From Cellulomonas hominis (lineage in GTDB: Bacteria; Actinomycetota; Actinomycetes; Actinomycetales; Cellulomonadaceae), in assembly GCF_005239125.1 (NCBI RefSeq), contig NZ_SZYE01000002.1, forward strand, positions 1-64,000: 64,000 nt of DNA, in the 5' to 3' direction. The notes under the pieces are model-generated. The model saw only the letters and a list, made by a program, of their open reading frames with translations, was not told the origin of the DNA and searched no databases. Shown one piece after another: positions 59,080 through 64,000 of the stretch (positions within the stretch are counted from its first letter, which is position 1; the number at the start of each line of letters is the position of its first letter). Both the position numbers and the translations under genes were made by a program.

Positions 59080-59847
59080 TCAGCGCAGCGTGAGGACCTC
59101 CACCCCGTCCTCGGTGATCGCCACCGTGTGCTCGCTGTGCGCCGTCCGCGCGCCGGTCGCGCTGCGCAGCGTCCAGCCGTCGGCGTCCGTGACCAGCTCG
59201 TCGGTGTCGGCCATGACCCACGGCTCGATCGCGAGCAGCAGACCCGGGCGCAGGGTGTAGCCCCGCCCGGCCCGGCCCGTGTTCGCGATGTGCGGGTCCT
59301 GGTGCATCGTCGACCCGACGCCGTGCCCGCCGAACTCGGTGTTCACCGTGTACCCGGCCCCGGTGAGCACGGTCCCGATCGCGTGCGACAGGTCGCCGAT
59401 GCGGGCGCCCGGCCCGGCGGCGGCGATCCCGGCGGCCAGCGCGCGCTCGGTGGCGTCGATCAGCGCCAGGCTCTCGGCGGGCCGGGGCTTCCCGACGACG
59501 AAGCTCACGGCGGAGTCCGCGACGATCCCGTCGAGCGACACCGCCAGGTCGAGGGTCAGCAGGTCGCCGTCGGCGAGCACGTAGTCGTGGGGCTTGCCGT
59601 GCAGCACGGCGTCGTTGACCGAGGTGCAGATGTAGTGGCCGAACGGCCCGCGGCCGAACGACGGCGCGTAGTCGACGTAGCAGGACTCCGCCCCGGCGTC
59701 CGCGATCATCCCCCGGGTCCACCGGTCGATCTCCAGCAGGTTCGTCCCGACGGTGCTGCGCTCCTGCATCGTGCGCAGGATCGACGCCACGAGGGCGCCG
59801 GTCGCGCGGGCGCGGTCCAGCTCGGCGGGGTTCAGGATCTCGATCAT
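59080..59847 (-). CDS. map: type I methionine aminopeptidase
   Basis: A 255-residue pita-bread peptidase. Metal ligands: DLLTLDLAVSLDGIVADSAVSF (two Asp), GGHGVGSTMHQDP (His), AIEPWVM (Glu) and HTVAITEDGVEVLT (Glu). There is no N-terminal zinc-finger or SH3-binding extension. It removes N-terminal Met. Genomes of this kind usually hold a second copy near secY/adk; this one sits with a divergent XRE regulator and a 14-bp repeat array. GGAAGG lies upstream of the ATG. Confidence 0.95.
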   Translation of the reverse strand: MIEILNPAELDRARATGALVASILRTMQERSTVGTNLLEIDRWTRGMIADAGAESCYVDYAPSFGRGPFGHYICTSVNDAVLHGKPHDYVLADGDLLTLDLAVSLDGIVADSAVSFVVGKPRPAESLALIDATERALAAGIAAAGPGARIGDLSHAIGTVLTGAGYTVNTEFGGHGVGSTMHQDPHIANTGRAGRGYTLRPGLLLAIEPWVMADTDELVTDADGWTLRSATGARTAHSEHTVAITEDGVEVLTLR

Positions 59848-59870
59848 CGTGCGGCCTTCCAGCGCCGTGC

Positions 59871-59913
59871 GGATAACTATCCCGGCCATGCTATCCCGGT
59901 ACTAGAATCCCGG
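59871..59913. promoter_or_regulatory. three 14-bp-spaced repeats at the XRE promoter
   Basis: TATCCCGG at 59878-59885 and 59892-59899 and AATCCCGG at 59906-59913 are spaced exactly 14 bases. The first overlaps the palindrome GGATAACTATCC (59871-59882). TAGAAT (59903-59908) ends seven bases before the XRE ATG. The array is the obvious binding region of the small XRE protein and would also affect the divergent map promoter. Confidence 0.7.
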
Positions 59914-59915
59914 AC

Positions 59916-60206
59916 ATGGTCAGGCTCCCGCTCACCCCCGACGACGTCGAGCGCGGCCGCCGGCTCGGCGCGCTGCTGCGGCAGGCGCGCGGCGCGCGGA
60001 CCGTGCTCGCGGTGGCGCTGGAGGCCGGCGTCTCCCCCGAGACGCTCCGGAAGATCGAGTCCGGACGGGTCGCGACCCCGGCGTTCCCGACCGTCGCGGC
60101 CGTCGCCGAGGTGCTCGGGCTCTCCCTGGACGAGGTGTGGGCGGAGCTGCGGCGCGCGGAGCCCCCGGCGCTCACCGGCGCCGGCGGCGTGCGCGTCGCG
60201 TCCTGA
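59916..60206 (+). CDS. small XRE-family HTH protein
   Basis: 96 residues with one Cro/CI HTH (RRLGALLRQARGARTVLAVALEAGVSPETLRKIESGRVATPAFPTV) and a short tail. It is divergent from map, and three 14-bp-spaced repeats lie in its own promoter. Leaderless ATG. The pairing of a small XRE regulator with an additional methionine aminopeptidase is conserved-looking but its meaning is unknown to me. Confidence 0.92.
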   Translation: MVRLPLTPDDVERGRRLGALLRQARGARTVLAVALEAGVSPETLRKIESGRVATPAFPTVAAVAEVLGLSLDEVWAELRRAEPPALTGAGGVRVAS

Positions 60207-60218
60207 CGGCCCCGGGCG

Positions 60219-60761
60219 TCACCACGTCCGCCGCACCGCCGCCTTGGTGCCGGTGACCAGGCTCCGCTCCGGCACGTCCTCGGCGACCACGGCGCCCGCG
60301 GCGACGACTGAGTCCCGGCCGATGGTCACCCCCGGCAGGATCGTCGCACCGGCGCCGATCCAGACGTTCTCCCCGACGTCGATCGGGCCGCCGGTGAGCC
60401 AGACGCGCCGGTCTGCCGTGTCGACGGGGTGCCCGACGGTGATGAACGTGACCTTCGGCGCCACCAGCACCCGCGGACCGAGCCGGATGCCCGCGTAGTC
60501 GAGGAACGTGCAGTTCTGGTTGACGAACACCCGGTCCCCGAGGTCGAGGTTCAGGCCGTGGTCGGTGAAGAACGGCGGGTAGATCGTCACGCCGCCGGGC
60601 AGCGGCCGCCCCAGGATCTGCTCCAGCAGCGCGGCGCGCCCCGCCTCGTCGTCGAACGGCAGGACGTTCAGCCGCGAGGTCAGCTCGGTGGCCCGCAGCA
60701 CCCGCTCGGACATCGCCCGGAACTCGGGGCTGTGGATGCGCAGGAGGAGGTCGCCGGCCAT
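60219..60761 (-). CDS. sugar O-acetyltransferase (LbH hexapeptide family)
   Basis: A 180-residue left-handed beta-helix acetyltransferase. The maltose-acetyltransferase N domain is RATELTSRLNVLPFDDEAGR, and the hexapeptide region includes NQNCTFLDYAGIRLGPRVLVAPKV, TVGHPVD (catalytic His) and VGENVWIGAGATILPGVTIGRDS. It transfers acetyl from acetyl-CoA to a sugar or nodulation-type acceptor. It ends 12 bases from the convergent XRE gene. Confidence 0.94.
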   Translation of the reverse strand: MAGDLLLRIHSPEFRAMSERVLRATELTSRLNVLPFDDEAGRAALLEQILGRPLPGGVTIYPPFFTDHGLNLDLGDRVFVNQNCTFLDYAGIRLGPRVLVAPKVTFITVGHPVDTADRRVWLTGGPIDVGENVWIGAGATILPGVTIGRDSVVAAGAVVAEDVPERSLVTGTKAAVRRTW

Positions 60762-60840
60762 GCGGCGATCCTCTCGCGCGCCGCCCGGCGGCCGACGCAA
60801 CCCATCCGCGCGCCGCTGCGTCTTCTACGGTGTGACCACC

Positions 60841-61500
60841 ATGAGCAGCGCGGACGGCGTGGACTTCCTCCGCGAGCGGTTCGAGGCGGCCGGGCACGCG
60901 CCGCCCGCCCGGCCGGCGGCCGACCCGCCCGGTGCCGACGAGGTCACCCCCGTCGCGGTCGACCGCGACCGCCAGTTCACCGAGTTCGTCCGGCACCACC
61001 AGGGCGACCTGCTCCGCACCGCCTGGCTGCTCTGCGGGGACCGGCACCAGGCCGAGGAGCTCGTGCAGCAGGCGCTGGTGCGGACCTACAGCCGGTGGGG
61101 GCACGTCCGGCAGCGCGACCCGCTCGGCTACACCCGCCGCGTCCTGGCCAACCTGCGCGTCGACCACTGGCGCCGCCGCCGACGGGAGGTGCTGGTGCCG
61201 CCCGAGGACGTCGCGCCCGACAGCACGCCCCTGCACGGCAGGTCGACGGGCGACCGGACCGGCGACCGGGACCAGCTCGTCCGGGCGCTCGCGACCCTCA
61301 CCCCGCGGCAGCGCCGCGTCGTGGTCCTGCGGCACTTCCTCGACCTGTCCGAGGCCGAGGTGGCCGAGGACCTCGGCGTCAGCACCGGGACGGTGAAGTC
61401 GACCGCCTCCCGGGCGATGGCCGCGCTCCGCGCCGTCCTGGCCCCGGACGACACCGACGACACCGACGCGGGCGACGCCCGGGACGGGAGCCACCGATGA
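60841..61500 (+). CDS. ECF-family RNA polymerase sigma factor, SigE70/SigM-like
   Basis: 219 residues. Region 2: FTEFVRHHQGDLLRTAWLLCGDRHQAEELVQQALVRTY and WGHVRQRDPLGYTRRVLANLRVDHWRRRRRE; region 4: LATLTPRQRRVVVLRHFLDLSEAEVAEDLGVSTGTVKSTASRAMAALR. An N-terminal 40-residue extension is variable. TACGGT lies just upstream. Its stop overlaps the next gene (ATGA), which encodes a probable membrane partner. Confidence 0.94.
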   Translation: MSSADGVDFLRERFEAAGHAPPARPAADPPGADEVTPVAVDRDRQFTEFVRHHQGDLLRTAWLLCGDRHQAEELVQQALVRTYSRWGHVRQRDPLGYTRRVLANLRVDHWRRRRREVLVPPEDVAPDSTPLHGRSTGDRTGDRDQLVRALATLTPRQRRVVVLRHFLDLSEAEVAEDLGVSTGTVKSTASRAMAALRAVLAPDDTDDTDAGDARDGSHR

Positions 61501-62483
61501 GCACCCACGACGAGGACCTCGCCCGGCGCCTCCGCGCCCGCGCCGACGCCGAGGCACCCGCCATGTCCGTGGACCTCGCCGCGGTCGTGCGCGGCGGCCG
61601 GCGGCGGCGGCTGGCCCGCGGCGGCGCCGCCCTCGCCGTGGCGGCGCTGGCGGTCGCCGGCACCTGGTCCGGGGTGCGCGCGCTCGACACCGCACCCCAC
61701 GAGGTCCAGCCCGCGGGCACCTCCTCCCCCGCACCGACCCTGACGGAGGCGGACCTGCACGCCCAGGTCGACCCGGTCGCCGGCACCATCACCTTCCCGC
61801 TGGCCCGGTACGACCTCACCGCGGACGAGTGGGCCGTCGTCTGGCGCGCCCGCACCTGGGCCGGCTGGCGCTGCGCCGAGGAGGCGATCGGCCGCCCGAT
61901 CGCCTGGCAGACGTCAGTACCGGGTGACCCGCCGAGCGACAGGACGTACGGCGTGTGGAACCTCGCGGAGGCGCAGCAGTACGGCTACGCCGTGCCGGTC
62001 CAGGGCGGCCGGAGCGGAGGGCCGGTCGACCCCGACGTGCCGCTCTCCGTGTGGGACGCCTGCAACGAGTCGGCCGCCGTGCAGGCGATGAGCCCGGAGA
62101 TCGACGCCAGCGACGAGCTCGCCGCCGCGCTCCGGACCGCATCCGAGGCGGCCGAGGCCTCGGAGGCGAGCCGTGCCGCCGTCGCGGACTGGACCGCGTG
62201 CCTCGCCGCGCACGGACTCGAGCCGGCCGGTGGCGACGGCGGCTATGCCGTCGCCGGGGCGTCGTCGAGCCGGTGGGACCAGGACGCCGTCGCGCTCGCC
62301 GTGACGGACGTGCAGTGCAAGGCCGCCGTCGACTTCGTGCAGCGGATGGCGGATGCCGACGCCGCGGCGCAGGCGCCGGTGCTCGTGGCGTTCCGCGACG
62401 AGCTGGAGGCGCGGCTGGCGCACCAGCGCGCGGCGGTCGCGGTGGCGGAGGCGTACCTCGCGGAGCACCCCGAGATCCCCTAG
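61497..62483 (+). CDS. single-pass membrane protein, probable anti-sigma partner
   Basis: 328 residues. A cytosolic N terminus of about 38 residues with RGGRRRRLARGG, one helix (AALAVAALAVAGTWSGV), and a 265-residue outside domain with cysteines in WRCAEEAI, WDACNES, WTACLAAHG and VQCKAA, probably paired. It overlaps the sigma gene by four bases. A cognate anti-sigma or signal-sensing role is inferred from the coupling and topology; no ZAS motif (HxxxCxxC) is present. Confidence 0.85.
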   Translation: MSTHDEDLARRLRARADAEAPAMSVDLAAVVRGGRRRRLARGGAALAVAALAVAGTWSGVRALDTAPHEVQPAGTSSPAPTLTEADLHAQVDPVAGTITFPLARYDLTADEWAVVWRARTWAGWRCAEEAIGRPIAWQTSVPGDPPSDRTYGVWNLAEAQQYGYAVPVQGGRSGGPVDPDVPLSVWDACNESAAVQAMSPEIDASDELAAALRTASEAAEASEASRAAVADWTACLAAHGLEPAGGDGGYAVAGASSSRWDQDAVALAVTDVQCKAAVDFVQRMADADAAAQAPVLVAFRDELEARLAHQRAAVAVAEAYLAEHPEIP

Positions 62484-62556
62484 GACGGGCACGTGCCGCA
62501 CCACGCCGCGGTCGAGCGCCACGGCCCGGGCGGGCCGGCCGCACCGGCGGCGCCGG

Positions 62557-62589
62557 CATCAACATGGCGTTGACAACGCAGCGTTGATG
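62557..62589. promoter_or_regulatory. nested half-site array upstream of the HTH/PEP-dikinase pair
   Basis: GCGTTG-A-CAACGC-A-GCGTTG (62567-62586) gives three half-sites at 7-base steps, two of them forming perfect palindromes with the middle one. An outer pair CATCAAC (62557-62563) and GTTGATG (62583-62589) frames the array. TGATGT (62585-62590) ends six bases before the ATG and may be the -10. The adjacent HTH protein is the likely ligand. Confidence 0.7.
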
Positions 62590-62596
62590 TCCTGTC

Positions 62597-62974
62597 ATGG
62601 GTGTCGTGCCCGACGACCGGACCCGCGCCGCGGACCTCGACTCCCACCGCACCGCCCTCCTGCGCGCCGGGGGCGCCGCCCTGCCCGCGCGCCCCTGGCA
62701 GCACGGGGCGCAGCCGCCGAGCGACGGCGACCTCGTCAGGCTGGGTGCCTGGCTCGCGGCCGACCCCGCTGTCGGGCCCGACGTGGTGACCGCCGGGCTC
62801 GGTCTGCTGGCGGCGGCCCGCGCCGAGCTCGACCAGATCGAGGCCGCGCTGCTGTTCGCCGCGCGCGGAGCGGGGATGACGTTCCAGGAGATCGCGACGG
62901 CCCTCGGTCTCGGCTCCGGCCAGGCCGCGCAGCAGCGCATGGCGCGCGTGCTCTCCCGGGCGGACCGGGCGTGA
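62597..62974 (+). CDS. small HTH protein (sigma-region-4-like)
   Basis: 125 residues. A variable N-terminal part is followed by a coiled helix AAARAELDQIEAALLFAARGAG and an HTH MTFQEIATALGLGSGQAAQQRMARVLSRA similar to sigma region 4 or WhiB-associated regulators. Its stop overlaps the GTG of the next gene (GTGA), so it is made together with a PEP/pyruvate-dikinase-like enzyme. It probably binds the half-site array at 62557-62589. Confidence 0.8.
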   Translation: MGVVPDDRTRAADLDSHRTALLRAGGAALPARPWQHGAQPPSDGDLVRLGAWLAADPAVGPDVVTAGLGLLAAARAELDQIEAALLFAARGAGMTFQEIATALGLGSGQAAQQRMARVLSRADRA

Positions 62975-64000
62975 CCGGCGTCGTCCCGCTCCGGGCCGCC
63001 GACGCGCGCTGCGGCACCAAGGCCCGCACCCTCGGGCGTCTGCTCCGGGCGGGTCTCGCCGTCCCCGACGGCGTGGTGATCCCCCGCGCGCTCGGCACCG
63101 GGTGGCGGCACGACCTGCCGCTGCACCTGGGCGCCCTCGGGGCGCCGACCTTCGCGGTCCGGTCGTCCTCGTCGGCGGAGGACGGCGCGCGCGCCTCGTA
63201 CGCGGGGCAGCTCCGCACGGTGCTGCACGTCCCGCGGGCCGAGGTCGAGGACGCGGTGCGCGAGGTCGCGTCGGCGACGGCCGCGGACTACGAGGCCGCG
63301 CTGGACCTGCCGGCCGGTGGTGGCGTCGCGGTGCTCGTGCAGCCCATGCTCGCGCCGGTGGCGGCGGGCGTCGCCGTCACCCGGCACCCCGTCACCGGCG
63401 TGGTCACGACGGTCGTCGAGGCCGTGCCCGGCCTGGGCGAGCCGCTCGTGTCCGGCCGTGCCGACCCCGAGCGCTGGCAGGTCGACCGCGGCGGTCGCGC
63501 TCGCGTCGACCGCGTCCGCGACGTCCTCTCCCCGCCCCGGGCGGAAGCCGTGGCCCGCCTGGCCGAGAGCGTCGAGCGCTTGCTGGGCGGCCCGCAGGAC
63601 GTCGAGTGGGCGCTCGACGCCGGGGGCACCGTGTGGACCCTCCAGGCACGGCCCGTGACGACGGGACCGGCGGCCGGGCCAGGCCCCGGGGCGCGCCACG
63701 CCGGTACCGCGCGCGGTGCGCTCCTCGGCACCGGTACGCCGGCAGGGCCCGGGACGGCGTGCGGGCGGGTGCGCGTCCTGCGCGGCCTCGACGACCTGCC
63801 CGCGTTCCTGCCCGGCGAGGTGCTGGTCTGCCGCGCCACCTCCCCCGCCTGGACCCCCGCGCTCGCCCGCGCCGCCGCGGTGGTGACCGAGGTCGGCGGC
63901 ATGCTCTCGCACGCCGCGATCGTGGCACGCGAGCTGGGGCTCCCGGCCGTCACCGGCCTGGCGAGGGCGCGGGACCTGCCGGACGGTGCACTGGTGCGGG
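62971..64000 (+). CDS. compact PEP/pyruvate-binding dikinase-like enzyme (cut by window end)
   Basis: GTG start; 343 residues are visible and the frame is open at the window edge. The N-terminal ATP-grasp part matches PPDK/PEP-synthase: CGTKARTLGRLLRAGLAVPDGVVIP, FAVRSSSSAEDGARASYAGQ, VLVQPMLAPVAAGVAVTRHPVTG, DVEWALDAGGTVWTLQARPVT (about residues 10-228). After a 40-residue linker comes the swivelling phosphohistidine domain with TEVGGMLSHAAIVARELGLPAV (catalytic His near residue 314). No substrate-binding domain is inserted between, unlike rifampicin phosphotransferase. It probably makes phospho-His by ATP cleavage to AMP and phosphate and passes it to an unknown acceptor. Confidence 0.9.
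   Translation, partial: MTGVVPLRAADARCGTKARTLGRLLRAGLAVPDGVVIPRALGTGWRHDLPLHLGALGAPTFAVRSSSSAEDGARASYAGQLRTVLHVPRAEVEDAVREVASATAADYEAALDLPAGGGVAVLVQPMLAPVAAGVAVTRHPVTGVVTTVVEAVPGLGEPLVSGRADPERWQVDRGGRARVDRVRDVLSPPRAEAVARLAESVERLLGGPQDVEWALDAGGTVWTLQARPVTTGPAAGPGPGARHAGTARGALLGTGTPAGPGTACGRVRVLRGLDDLPAFLPGEVLVCRATSPAWTPALARAAAVVTEVGGMLSHAAIVARELGLPAVTGLARARDLPDGALVR

Noticed and set aside
62971-64000. Rifampicin phosphotransferase
   Set aside because: The rifampicin-binding domain between the ATP-grasp and His domains is absent; only a short linker is there.
1-64000. CRISPR arrays, tRNA or rRNA genes, insertion sequences, prophage
   Set aside because: No regularly spaced repeats of 25-40 bases, no cloverleaf or rRNA-like stretch, and no transposase or integrase motifs were found by eye; a covariance-model scan would be decisive.

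Overview
The window is about 74% G+C, dense with genes, and reads as chromosomal DNA of a high-G+C Gram-positive actinobacterium. A Cellulomonas-like member of the Micrococcales is my inference. Supporting signs are F420-type flavin/deazaflavin enzymes of the Ddn and PPOX families, low-molecular-weight-phosphatase arsenate reductases of the actinobacterial type, many leaderless promoters (TANNNT six or seven bases before the start codon), and families such as DUF1345, DUF1361, VanZ and SdpI. I found no rRNA, tRNA, insertion sequence, prophage, integrase or CRISPR array.

Layout. 1-5500: the end of an MFS exporter with a KmtR-like nickel/cobalt sensor, a WYL regulator divergent from a hydrolase, a HAD phosphatase, a MerR regulator divergent from an esterase, and an SdpI-like membrane protein. 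5500-16300: TetR/SDR pair, DHA2 drug exporter, a scarred immunity-like gene, and two paralogous ABC exporters, one controlled by a divergent TetR with tandem operators, the other in a four-gene operon with a histidine kinase and response regulator. 16300-20300: MerR/SDR pair and an arsenic island (ArsR, ArsM, ArsC and an ArsR-ArsC fusion) sharing one operator motif. 20300-29700: HxlR/SDR, FrnE-like oxidoreductase, a LuxR regulator whose gene carries two mutually compensating frameshifts, formaldehyde dehydrogenase, TetR/SDR/Ddn unit, MerR/SnoaL unit, an SDR relic and VanZ. 29800-33300: a translationally coupled operon of two YjbR-like proteins, RarA and a type-B carboxylesterase. 33300-43000: a run of regulator-oxidoreductase pairs (TetR/quinone oxidoreductase, TetR/SDR, two XRE/SDR units, HxlR/aldo-keto reductase). 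43000-44400: an unrecognised 120-residue protein, a candidate XerCD dif site and a DinB protein. 44400-59000: mostly single-gene metabolic and detoxification functions with HxlR, MarR and MerR regulators, a DAG-kinase-like enzyme and a MATE exporter. 59000-64000: methionine aminopeptidase with a divergent XRE regulator over a 14-bp repeat array, a sugar acetyltransferase, an ECF sigma factor with a coupled membrane protein, and a small HTH protein coupled to a compact PEP/pyruvate-dikinase-like enzyme cut by the window end.

The genes read mostly as self-contained regulator/target units for detoxification of electrophiles, drugs and metalloids rather than one long pathway. Most regulators lie divergent from a single oxidoreductase or transporter, and in many intergenic spaces a near-perfect dyad can be pointed to as the probable operator. 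The most interesting loci are the dif-like site, the HTH/PEP-dikinase unit with four regularly placed half-sites, the arsenic operator family, the MerR spacer palindromes and the doubly frameshifted LuxR gene.
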